51,202 nt of DNA from Marine Group I thaumarchaeote (lineage in GTDB: Archaea > Thermoproteota > Nitrososphaeria > Nitrososphaerales > Nitrosopumilaceae). Made by a program: the position numbers and the translations under genes. Below are positions 7,454 to 14,806 of the stretch, one piece after another; within the stretch, counting starts at the first letter, position 1, and each line of letters starts with the position of its first letter. A model generated the notes under the pieces. The model saw nothing but the letters and a program-made list of their open reading frames with translations. It was not told the DNA's origin and did not search any database. The stretch covers positions 1-51,202 of the forward strand of contig JACAST010000002.1 of NCBI GenBank assembly GCA_013390765.1, in the 5' to 3' direction.

Positions 7454-8383
7454 CTATTCAAATTTAATCCACGTTCTTAAAAAATATCTTTTTCTATTTT
7501 CATCTTCATAGTCCTCAAACTCTGTTCTTCCATGCAAAATCCTATGATTATCAAAAAATGCCATATCGTTTGCTTTTAGATCATAACTGAGAACATTATT
7601 TTTGTTTTTACTTATTTCTTCTAGTGATTGTAGTGCTGTTTCTTGCAATTTAGATAGTGGATAATTTTGAATTTGATGACCTGCAATTATGTAGTTGCTA
7701 AGAAATCTGCAATACAATTTATCGTTCTTAAATACAAAAACAGGTTCGAAAATAGTTTGTGATTCATTAATTTTAAATTCTCCACGTTTATCAAAATGAA
7801 ATTTTTCATAAAGGGTTTTTAGTCCATCATTTTGTTCTTTTAGAAGCTGATTATGAATTGTGTATGCACTGACAAACTTACTAATTCCGCCTTTTTTTGC
7901 CTGGTTAATACATAACATACCTACTAAATCAGGTACCTTTGTCCAATGTGGACTGTCTGTATGATAAGATCCTCCTTCCTTTGTTTGATGATATCTACCA
8001 CCTAATGTCATTGATTTACCTTCGTCTTTGATTTCTACGATTTTTTCAGAGTTAATATTTTGAATATACAATGTTCCTAGTATATTACAAATTATTTCAT
8101 AGATTTTTGTAATTTCATCCTTAGAAAAATCTAAAAAACTTTTTCCATCTATTATTAGTAATCCCACACCCTGAAGTATTTTTTTAGTTTTTAATTCATT
8201 AATTTCATTTTTTAATTCTGGGAAACACGATTCATCAAGATTTGTAAGTTCTTTTCTATCACTTTTTAACTCACTGATAGTTTTAGAAGTCAGTTTCACA
8301 AAAAATTTTTCTGGGTTGTTTTCTAAACTTTTATTCCATACTAGATTTTCATCAGTTATAATTTCTTGTAAAAATCTTGACAT
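7454..8383 (-). CDS. TauD/TfdA-like Fe(II)/2-oxoglutarate dioxygenase
   Basis: A 309-residue protein whose C-terminal two thirds match the TauD/TfdA fold: His141-x-Asp143 in SYHTDSPHW, distal His284 in NHRILHGRTEF and Arg303 in RYFLRTW as likely 2-oxoglutarate ligand. Family members hydroxylate taurine, gamma-butyrobetaine and related small acids, and several act on phosphonates. Between two phosphatase-fold genes and near the phosphonate block, a phosphonate or sugar-precursor substrate is plausible but unproven. It is convergent with the gene at 6001 (13-base gap) and divergent from the one at 8462. A fragment of a paralogue lies at 23492-23645. Confidence 0.8.
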   Translation of the reverse strand: MSRFLQEIITDENLVWNKSLENNPEKFFVKLTSKTISELKSDRKELTNLDESCFPELKNEINELKTKKILQGVGLLIIDGKSFLDFSKDEITKIYEIICNILGTLYIQNINSEKIVEIKDEGKSMTLGGRYHQTKEGGSYHTDSPHWTKVPDLVGMLCINQAKKGGISKFVSAYTIHNQLLKEQNDGLKTLYEKFHFDKRGEFKINESQTIFEPVFVFKNDKLYCRFLSNYIIAGHQIQNYPLSKLQETALQSLEEISKNKNNVLSYDLKANDMAFFDNHRILHGRTEFEDYEDENRKRYFLRTWIKFE

Positions 8384-8409
8384 ATTTTACTAATTTTAGA
8401 GTAAAAGAT

Positions 8410-8420
8410 TTTATATATTT
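8410..8420 (+). promoter_or_regulatory. Putative TATA box for the second sulfatase-fold gene
   Basis: TTTTATATATT starts 52 bases before the ATG at 8462 in the divergent gap. This is slightly farther than for leaderless genes here and implies a leader of about 20 bases. Confidence 0.35.
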
Positions 8421-8461
8421 CTATATTAATATTCAAACTTGAATTTGGAACTTGGATCAAC

Positions 8462-9586
8462 ATGAATGAAAAAAATCTGATCATTATTTGTATTGATGGT
8501 GGCAGATTAGATAGAGCCTTAAATTCAAAGGTTTTCAAACATCTGGCTGCAAAAGGAGTATTTTTCCCACAAACTATTACCTATGCACCATATACTAATT
8601 CTGCAATACACGCATTAATCAGTGGTTCTTATGGAAACAGAAATGGTTGTTCTAGTTATTGGCATTCGATAAAATTCAAAAAATTTGAATTCAAAACCCT
8701 GACTGAATATTTGCACAATGTAGGATATTATACGTATGCAGATATTCCTTCAGATCTTGTATTACCAAATTCAGAATTTGATGAGTTTGAGGTATTTGAT
8801 GAAAGCTTGGTTGATTTAAAACAACGTCATTCAAATTTGATTGAAAAAATGAAGACCAAAAATGAAGATGGTCAAAGTTTTTTTCTGTATCTGCATTATG
8901 AGTCTATTCATACTGGAATCCTGAATTCTGTTCTTAAGGCGTATGATAATTATAGTGAAGAATATTTTGAAAATAGAAAATTAAATGAAAAAAGATATGA
9001 TGATCTATTTCGAATAGCAGAAGAATACATTGAGGTGTTGGGGAGAAAAATAACAGATTTTAATTTATGGAAAGATTCTATAGTTTTGATAATCTCGGAT
9101 CATGGAATCAGCGTTGGTGAAAAATTTGGAGAGCGAGCCTATGGTGCTTTTTGTTATGACTATACGATCAAAACATTTGCATATTACATCTCTTCAGATT
9201 TTGGATCTAAAGAAATTCCAGAGCAAGTGCGACATGTTGACTTTATGCCTACAATTTTAGATCAATTGAACATAGAATTAGATGAGAACTTCAAGCCATT
9301 AGATGGTGTTTCGTTGATTCCATTAATCAATGAAGAACCATTTGATGAAAAAATCGCCTATACCGAAACTGCTAATCCTCTAGATACTAGTGTGCCACCT
9401 AAAGAACCTAATACAAAATCTGTTAGAACATCTAAATGGAAATTGATCTATAATGAACATAACAATACAAAAGAACTGTATAATCTTGAGAAAGATCCTG
9501 CCGAAACCAACAATTTAATTAATTTAGGACTTGAAATTGAGGAATTTCTTTGGAATGAATTTTTAAGAATTCAGGATAACAAATAA
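8462..9586 (+). CDS. Alkaline-phosphatase-superfamily (sulfatase-fold) protein, second copy
   Basis: A protein of 374 residues with metal Asp12 in IICIDGGRLD, a putative nucleophile Thr45 in YAPYTNSAIHALISG, Asp213-His214 in LIISDHGISVGE, then VRHVDFMPTILDQL and the terminal LYNLEKDPAETNNL typical of sulfatase-fold enzymes. As in the gene at 6001, the formylglycine Cys motif is absent, so arylsulfatase activity is not expected. It is shorter than its neighbour, lacking an insert. No signal peptide or membrane anchor is visible. Possible roles are phosphodiesterase, phosphonate-ester hydrolase or group transferase. It converges on the nucleotidyltransferase with 2 bases between stops. Confidence 0.8.
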   Translation: MNEKNLIIICIDGGRLDRALNSKVFKHLAAKGVFFPQTITYAPYTNSAIHALISGSYGNRNGCSSYWHSIKFKKFEFKTLTEYLHNVGYYTYADIPSDLVLPNSEFDEFEVFDESLVDLKQRHSNLIEKMKTKNEDGQSFFLYLHYESIHTGILNSVLKAYDNYSEEYFENRKLNEKRYDDLFRIAEEYIEVLGRKITDFNLWKDSIVLIISDHGISVGEKFGERAYGAFCYDYTIKTFAYYISSDFGSKEIPEQVRHVDFMPTILDQLNIELDENFKPLDGVSLIPLINEEPFDEKIAYTETANPLDTSVPPKEPNTKSVRTSKWKLIYNEHNNTKELYNLEKDPAETNNLINLGLEIEEFLWNEFLRIQDNK

Positions 9587-9588
9587 TT

Positions 9589-10371
9589 TTAAAACATACC
9601 CTCTGCCCTTTTCAAGTCTTCAATAGTGTCAATCTCACACCATTTTCCTTGAACAGGTATTGGAAGTATTTCCGTATCATTATCTATCAATTCTTGTAGC
9701 ATGTCAGTAAAATATGCTTGAGATATAGATGGAGCTTCATGAAAAGGACCTATATGAGAATTAATTAATTCTTCATATCGTTTGATAAAAATTGTCGAAC
9801 CATGTTTGGACAATCTCATTAATCCTACGAATTCACCAAGTTTTTGTCTCTTATAATTACTATATTTTGAATTACCTTTAATTTTTGATTTAGCAAGTTC
9901 CCTTCCATCTACGATTTTTGTGCACATATTATTTTTTATTTGAACAGTAGTAGCTTCTTGTTTTAATTCTTGTTTTTTTCCATCATAGTTTTTTTCCCAA
10001 TTAAGATCAATACATAATCCTATCGAACCTTTAAAATTAATTAATGATTGTAGTATATGTTCATCAAAAATTACGTCACCATATGATACAATTATATCAT
10101 CATGCATTATTGAACGTGCTAACATTAATGAGCTAAGAATATCATGTTCTAAGTAATTTTTATCTTGAATAAATGAGATATTTTTAAAAGTAAATTTTTC
10201 AGTATGCGGGCCTATTATTACGGTTATATCAGAAATACCAAGTTTTTTAAATACAGAAATTTGTCTTTTAAGTATAGACTGACCATTAACATCAATAAGA
10301 GATTTAGGAGTATCTTTTGCCAATTCACCTAATCTAGAACCAGTTCCTGCAGCTACAATAATTGCTTTCAT
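9589..10371 (-). CDS. Sugar/phosphocholine-type nucleotidyltransferase, candidate phosphonate cytidylyltransferase
   Basis: A 260-residue nucleotidyltransferase of the LicC/PntC-like group. The signature IIVAAGTGSRLGELAKDTP followed by KSLIDVNG opens the protein, DIIVSYGDVIFDE carries the metal Asp, and WCEIDTIEDLKRAE closes it. Related enzymes make CDP-choline or CMP-phosphonates from CTP. A second copy lies at 13073-13822 and a PEP-mutase pathway is a few kilobases away, which favours activation of 2-hydroxyethylphosphonate or a derivative. Other sugar phosphates cannot be excluded. It is downstream of, and co-directional with, the Nudix gene with a 6-base gap, so the two are probably co-transcribed with the radical-SAM gene. 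Confidence 0.8.
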   Translation of the reverse strand: MKAIIVAAGTGSRLGELAKDTPKSLIDVNGQSILKRQISVFKKLGISDITVIIGPHTEKFTFKNISFIQDKNYLEHDILSSLMLARSIMHDDIIVSYGDVIFDEHILQSLINFKGSIGLCIDLNWEKNYDGKKQELKQEATTVQIKNNMCTKIVDGRELAKSKIKGNSKYSNYKRQKLGEFVGLMRLSKHGSTIFIKRYEELINSHIGPFHEAPSISQAYFTDMLQELIDNDTEILPIPVQGKWCEIDTIEDLKRAEGMF

Positions 10372-10377
10372 AGAAAA

Positions 10378-10902
10378 TCAAATTGAATTTAATTTAGCAT
10401 ATGTTAATGCAGCACAGATTGTTTTTGAATCAATTATTTTTCCAGAAACGATCATATTTAATAATTTTTTAAAGTCAATTTTGACTAGAGTAAAAAACTC
10501 ATCCGGCTCTAATTTTATTTCAGAAATTTTTTCTATTTCTTGTGCAACATAACAATGGATAAATTGAGTATTATATCCAACGTTTGGATAATAATTAATC
10601 AGATGTTTTAGTTTTTTGGGTTTATATCCAGTTTCTTCTATCAATTCTCGAATCGCACATGCGCGTGGATTTTCGTTTTTATTTAAAGTGCCAGCAGGAA
10701 TTTCAAGTACATATCCATGTGGAAATCTGTTTTGTTTAACTAAAATTACTTTAGTTCCTTCAAAAGCAAGTACTGCAGAAGCACTTTTTTGCTCAATAAT
10801 TTCACGTTGAAACTTTCTATTTTCTATTGAAACGTCAAAAACATTTACTGAGAAGTTTTTTCCATCGTAAACTTTCTTTTTTTTATTTTGTTTTAGAATC
10901 AT
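10378..10902 (-). CDS. Nudix hydrolase (ADP-ribose pyrophosphatase-like)
   Basis: A 174-residue protein with a perfect Nudix box, G-x5-E-x7-RE-U-x-EE-x-G-U, at residues 71-93 (Gly71, Glu77, Arg85-Glu86, Glu89-Glu90, Gly92). The rest ([24 protein letters not shown]) matches nucleoside-diphosphate-sugar pyrophosphatases such as ADP-ribose pyrophosphatase. It hydrolyses an NDP-X compound to NMP and X-phosphate in the cytoplasm. Sitting between a nucleotidyltransferase and a radical-SAM gene with gaps of 6 bases on each side, it may remove off-pathway CDP/NDP intermediates or simply be a housekeeping passenger. Confidence 0.85.
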   Translation of the reverse strand: MILKQNKKKKVYDGKNFSVNVFDVSIENRKFQREIIEQKSASAVLAFEGTKVILVKQNRFPHGYVLEIPAGTLNKNENPRACAIRELIEETGYKPKKLKHLINYYPNVGYNTQFIHCYVAQEIEKISEIKLEPDEFFTLVKIDFKKLLNMIVSGKIIDSKTICAALTYAKLNSI

Positions 10903-10908
10903 TATTAA

Positions 10909-12999
10909 TTATTTATCGTCCCAACATAGGTATGTTGTCTGATTTGAAGTAACAAGTGGATGTCTCCATAATTTCTGACCACCATCTGAAAATAACATTT
11001 TCAAAGTTTTACTTTTACCAACACGTGAATGTCCATAGATATCAATATTGTCTTGTACTACCTTATACTGTTCATTATCTAATTGAAATGAAATTTTTAA
11101 TTTTGTAGCCAATTTGAAATTATTTAGTTTGAGATCGTTTTTAGGTGATAACCAAGATGGAATATCATATCCAAATTCATATTCAGGATTAGTATCTAGT
11201 CGATCTTGCCCAAAAACATTAAAAGATAATCCTCTACAGTAATTTGCAACAGATTCAAATTTGTTTTCTAATTCATCATTATAATTATTTGAATTTTTAA
11301 TTAGCATCTGAGCAGTTTCTATTACATGCTCTGTCCAATCATCCATACATTCAGATATTACCACAGCTTTGTAATGATAAATTACATTAGTTCCAGCTTC
11401 TCCATCTAGTAATTTTTTATATTCAGAATCTTTTTGAAAATTTTCTAATAATTTTTGTGGTGAATCCCATAATTCATCAATAGTTGCTTGTTTGAATTGC
11501 TCTATGACTTTTTGAGTTTTTCCTGGAGAATTTTTTTTATTAGTAAACATTCTGTAATAGAGTTCAAACACATCAACATCTTGTTCACGTAAGAATTTTT
11601 GAATTGCATCAAAAACAACACCCATATTTGTGACAAAAATGATAAACGCAAGAATACGTAAATTGATATATTCTTCAAAAGTCATCGTGTTTGAACCTAT
11701 TACAACTTCTTCATATTCAATCACTTTTTTTCCAGAACTCAATTCAGTAAAATCTCTCTGAAGTGCCCTAAATTTTGTTTTCATGCCCCATTTCTTTCGT
11801 TCTGCCGGTAAATTCATCTCAGAACCATCAAGAAGCATACACGTATGAACCATAATTTCATCCATCTTAGCTCGAACTAGATCACGCAGAGTCTGTACAT
11901 GATTAGTATAAGTTTCTCCAGGCAATCCTAAAATTACTTCAGATGTTGTTTGCAATTCTGCCTCTTTTATTGCAGGATATAATGCAAGCATATGATCTAC
12001 GCTGATATTATCTCTTCTAATATTATTTAATACGTCAGGATCAAGAGATTGAACTGACATTGTAACACGCAAAGAGCTGTTCAACCTCTTAATAGCTTTA
12101 ATGATTTTATTTTTTTGATTTTTACCAGTAGTACATTTAATATATTTGGGATAATCAAATTTTTCTTGAATTTTTGCTAATGATTCACAAATTTCTATAT
12201 CACGAGGATACATTCCAAAATTTAAATCACTAATATGAAGACTGTGAGTATTTTTTGGAACATGCTCAGCAATGTACTGAATCTCAGATTGAACACGTTT
12301 AATACTAAAACTATTTACTTTGTTTACTTCGTCTCTACCATCAGTACAAAATGTACAGTGAAATGGACATCCACGATTAGTTTGTAACATAGGAGTTAAT
12401 TTACCATCAAAAAATTTATCCATCATTCCATTTAGATAAGGAGATGTAATTTCATCAAGAGATGATATTCGCACTGTGGGAACAGTAAATTGAATTTGTC
12501 CTTGTTCATTTCTAGAGATACAACCATCAATTGGACTTCGTGTAATTTGTTGTTTAACTTCGTCTACTGAATTTGATTCTAAAACTTTCTTAACAACATT
12601 AGAGAAACCAGTTTCACCTTCAGTTGGGACATAAATGTCAACTTCTTTGTAGCGTTCCATGAATTTTTTTTGTGAAGGAAAATCGATAGGAAAATTTGGA
12701 CCTCCCCAGATAGTAACTACATTAGGATTGGTTTTTTTACACATTTTAAAAATTTCATAACTAACATTATGAGACCAGCAGTAATTACTTAAACCTAAAA
12801 TGTCAGGAGGATTTTCATTTACCGCCTTATCAATTTTATCTATATATTTGAATAATGTTATTTCAACATCATTACCAAATAATTTTTTACAGTAACTAGC
12901 AATATAACCTACATTTAACGGAAATGCTTCTGTGGCTAGTGTAACAGTAGTGTAAGTAAGATCACCAAGATAAATTTTTAGTGGCATGGTTTTTTTCAA
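10909..12999 (-). CDS. B12-binding-domain radical SAM protein
   Basis: A 696-residue protein. Residues about 25-145 look like a cobalamin-binding Rossmann domain (PPDILGLSNYCWSH, TIWGGPNFPID), then the radical-SAM barrel begins with the cluster motif C-x3-C-x2-C at Cys211, Cys215 and Cys218 in NRGCPFHCTFCTDG. SVQSLDP and EVILGLPGET are typical barrel strands. About 280 further residues have no motif I recognise. This architecture is found in B12-dependent methylases, some acting on phosphonates (Fom3, PhpK types), and in other radical enzymes. In this phosphonate context methylation or rearrangement is possible. It starts its own transcription unit and is followed by the Nudix and nucleotidyltransferase genes. 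An alternative ATG lies four codons downstream. Confidence 0.8.
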   Translation of the reverse strand: MKKTMPLKIYLGDLTYTTVTLATEAFPLNVGYIASYCKKLFGNDVEITLFKYIDKIDKAVNENPPDILGLSNYCWSHNVSYEIFKMCKKTNPNVVTIWGGPNFPIDFPSQKKFMERYKEVDIYVPTEGETGFSNVVKKVLESNSVDEVKQQITRSPIDGCISRNEQGQIQFTVPTVRISSLDEITSPYLNGMMDKFFDGKLTPMLQTNRGCPFHCTFCTDGRDEVNKVNSFSIKRVQSEIQYIAEHVPKNTHSLHISDLNFGMYPRDIEICESLAKIQEKFDYPKYIKCTTGKNQKNKIIKAIKRLNSSLRVTMSVQSLDPDVLNNIRRDNISVDHMLALYPAIKEAELQTTSEVILGLPGETYTNHVQTLRDLVRAKMDEIMVHTCMLLDGSEMNLPAERKKWGMKTKFRALQRDFTELSSGKKVIEYEEVVIGSNTMTFEEYINLRILAFIIFVTNMGVVFDAIQKFLREQDVDVFELYYRMFTNKKNSPGKTQKVIEQFKQATIDELWDSPQKLLENFQKDSEYKKLLDGEAGTNVIYHYKAVVISECMDDWTEHVIETAQMLIKNSNNYNDELENKFESVANYCRGLSFNVFGQDRLDTNPEYEFGYDIPSWLSPKNDLKLNNFKLATKLKISFQLDNEQYKVVQDNIDIYGHSRVGKSKTLKMLFSDGGQKLWRHPLVTSNQTTYLCWDDK

Positions 13000-13020
13000 A
13001 GAAACTAACTAATTATACGC

Positions 13021-13030
13021 TATATATAAA
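13021..13030 (-). promoter_or_regulatory. Putative TATA box of the radical-SAM operon
   Basis: On the minus strand this reads TTTATATATA, 22-31 bases before the ATG at 12999, right for a leaderless archaeal transcript. It lies in a 73-base gap after the upstream nucleotidyltransferase stop, so the radical-SAM/Nudix/nucleotidyltransferase set probably has its own promoter. Confidence 0.45.
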
Positions 13031-13072
13031 CAATGTTTATAATTTTTAATCACTAAACTTCTTAACACAAAA

Positions 13073-13822
13073 TTATGGAAAGATATTCTTAGCTCTTTTC
13101 AAATCATATGGAGTGTCAATTTCACACCACTTACCTTTAATGTATACTGGAGTGATTATAATGCCTAACGATATTAATTCTTGTAACATATCAACAAACT
13201 TTGCTTTTTTAAGTGACGCAGCATCATGAAATTTACCAGTATGAGAATTTTCTAGTTTTTCATATTGTTCAATTAAAATTTTCGAGCCTTTTGTGGATAA
13301 TTTTATCAACCCTAGTAATTCTCCAATATAATTATCATTTTTAACTTCAATATTTTTTGCAGAGATTTGAATAACCTTGCCATCTTTGATTAAGACCTTA
13401 TCTGCTTCAGATTCTGGATTACCAGGACGTTCTTCATATGATTTTTTCCAATCCTTGTCAATAGCTATAACAATATCACCTTTTGAATTTAGTATTTGTT
13501 GTAAAATTATCTCTTCAAAAAGGATATCACCAAACATGATAACAATATCACCAACGATTTTGGAACGTGCTGTCATTAAACTACCAGTTTGTTCTTGTTC
13601 ACGAAAATTTGGATTATGTACGTATTCTATATTTTTAAAAGTGAATTTTTCTTTCTTATACCCTGTTACAACAACAATATCATTTATATTATTTTTACGT
13701 AACAATGAAATTTGTCTTTCAATAATTGATTTACTATTTACATCAACTAGCGGTTTCGGTAAATCTTTTGTTAGATTTCCTAATCTTGAACCTTGGCCTG
13801 CTGCAATAAATATAGCCTTCAT
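13073..13822 (-). CDS. Nucleotidyltransferase, second candidate phosphonate cytidylyltransferase
   Basis: A 249-residue paralogue of the enzyme at 9589-10371: IFIAAGQGSRLGNLTKDLPKP at the N-terminus (nucleotide loop), DIVIMFGDILFEE with the metal Asp, and WCEIDTPYDLKRAK at the C-terminus. Both belong to the LicC/PntC-like cytidylyltransferase group. Two paralogues imply two activated compounds or two substrates, for instance a phosphonate before and after modification. It follows the truncated barrel gene with only 4 bases between stop and start, and the radical-SAM gene comes 73 bases later with its own promoter. Substrate is inferred from neighbours only. Confidence 0.8.
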   Translation of the reverse strand: MKAIFIAAGQGSRLGNLTKDLPKPLVDVNSKSIIERQISLLRKNNINDIVVVTGYKKEKFTFKNIEYVHNPNFREQEQTGSLMTARSKIVGDIVIMFGDILFEEIILQQILNSKGDIVIAIDKDWKKSYEERPGNPESEADKVLIKDGKVIQISAKNIEVKNDNYIGELLGLIKLSTKGSKILIEQYEKLENSHTGKFHDAASLKKAKFVDMLQELISLGIIITPVYIKGKWCEIDTPYDLKRAKNIFP

Positions 13823-13826
13823 ACCG

Positions 13827-14207
13827 TCATTTTTTTAATGAATCACAAATCTCTTTAATATTTTCTACTGCCCTTGGACTTTCTATTTTTAGTACTATGT
13901 TGATATAATCTGGTAATTTTTCTAGAAATGGCTGTAAATCATTCTTGTTTTCAACGTTTGATACAGCAAAATATGTTATACGTGGATTTGCTTCTATAAT
14001 AGGTATCATATCATCTAACGAATATCTATTATTTGGTGATTTAATTCTTCCAACAGGCAAATCAAGAAAAAATTCCGATTTCTTGTTTTTTGTTAATTTA
14101 CCTTCTAATTCTTCTAAACTGTTACACCATGCTAAATTTATACGAAAAACAACTTCTTTTGGTAATACAAAATCATAACTTTCCATATTTTGTGATATTA
14201 ATAACAT
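13827..14207 (-). pseudogene. 3'-truncated copy of the pyruvate-kinase-like barrel protein
   Basis: A 126-residue frame collinear with the first two thirds of the protein at 1550-2125 (shared RINLAWCNSLEEL, FFLDLP, NIKEIC). It stops after DSLKK, before the equivalent of VMLDHDDLFSSI, so the putative metal loop is missing. The last 17 bases (13827-13843) are identical to the end of the phosphonopyruvate decarboxylase beta gene (18430-18446), which hints at a recombination joint. It may still be translated, as the ATG, the frame and a promoter-like region are intact, but it is unlikely to have the parent's activity. Confidence 0.75.
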
Positions 14208-14225
14208 CTGAAAAATCCTGTTCTC

Positions 14226-14233
14226 TTATATAA
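14226..14233 (-). promoter_or_regulatory. Putative TATA box of the truncated barrel copy
   Basis: TTATATAA lies 19-26 bases upstream of the ATG at 14207 on the minus strand. It abuts the 15-base element at 14233-14247 that is shared with the intact copy. Confidence 0.4.
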
Positions 14234-14247
14234 TACAGTAAGAGTTT
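14233..14247. promoter_or_regulatory. Second occurrence of the shared upstream element
   Basis: ATACAGTAAGAGTTT differs by one base from 2177-2191. Its position relative to the TATA-like box differs between the two copies (adjacent here, about 20 bases farther upstream there), so it may be duplicated promoter DNA rather than a fixed-distance operator. Confidence 0.3.
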
Positions 14248-14257
14248 GTATTTTAAT

Positions 14258-14794
14258 TTAGTTTACAATCAAGTTCTTATTCTTAAGATACAAAAGAAGT
14301 TTGTTAACTGATTCCTCTATGTTCAATTTTTCAGTATCTAAAATTAGATCAGGATTATCTGGAATCTCGTAATCTGTATTAACTCCTATGAAATCCTTAA
14401 TTTCATTTTGTCTGGCTTTTTTGTACATTCCTTTAACATCTCTTTCTTCACAAATAGAAAGTGAGCATTTGATGTATGTTTCAATAAACATGTTATCACC
14501 TATGATTTTATGTGCATCTTCTCTATTTTCATTAAATGGGCTAACAAGAGAAACTAAAACAGGCACGTTATGATTTACTAACAATTTTGCTAGATTAGCA
14601 ACTTTTCTGTTATGTTCGTTTATACCCTTTCTTGAAAAATCCTTAGGTGACAGCCATTCTCTGAGATCATCGCCATCAAGAATTGCAAGATTGTTGACCT
14701 TATCTGAGAGTTTCTTAGCAAGTGTTGTCTTACCAGAACAAGGAAGACCTGTCATCCATAAAACAAAAGCCATACGATTTTTTTTCACATTCAT
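14258..14794 (-). CDS. cysC: Adenylylsulfate (APS) kinase
   Basis: A 178-residue P-loop kinase that phosphorylates APS to PAPS, the donor for sulfotransferases. Walker A is GLPCSGKTT at 16-24; LAILDGDDLREWL, FSRKGINEHNRKVANLAKLL, VSLVSPFNENREDA, ERDVKGMYKKAR and DFIGVNTDYEIPDNPDL are the usual APS-kinase landmarks. It is a stand-alone kinase without an ATP-sulfurylase domain. The start could be Met1 or Met8 (MAFVLWMTG). It is 12 bases downstream of the dehydrogenase gene, so both are probably co-transcribed, tying sulfate activation to the phosphonate genes. The likely user is the sulfotransferase at 4759-5748. Confidence 0.9.
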   Translation of the reverse strand: MNVKKNRMAFVLWMTGLPCSGKTTLAKKLSDKVNNLAILDGDDLREWLSPKDFSRKGINEHNRKVANLAKLLVNHNVPVLVSLVSPFNENREDAHKIIGDNMFIETYIKCSLSICEERDVKGMYKKARQNEIKDFIGVNTDYEIPDNPDLILDTEKLNIEESVNKLLLYLKNKNLIVN

Positions 14795-14806
14795 TTATCT
14801 ATTTTA

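Noticed and set aside
7454-8383. Possible methylphosphonate synthase (MpnS) or hydroxyethylphosphonate dioxygenase
   Set aside because: The fold signature is TauD/TfdA (H-x-D ... H ... R with the HGR region), not the cupin arrangement of MpnS/HEPD, and length and motifs do not fit.
13377-13838. Open frame of 153 codons antisense to the nucleotidyltransferase
   Set aside because: Serine/isoleucine-rich translation typical of antisense frames in AT-rich DNA; the opposite strand has a full nucleotidyltransferase.
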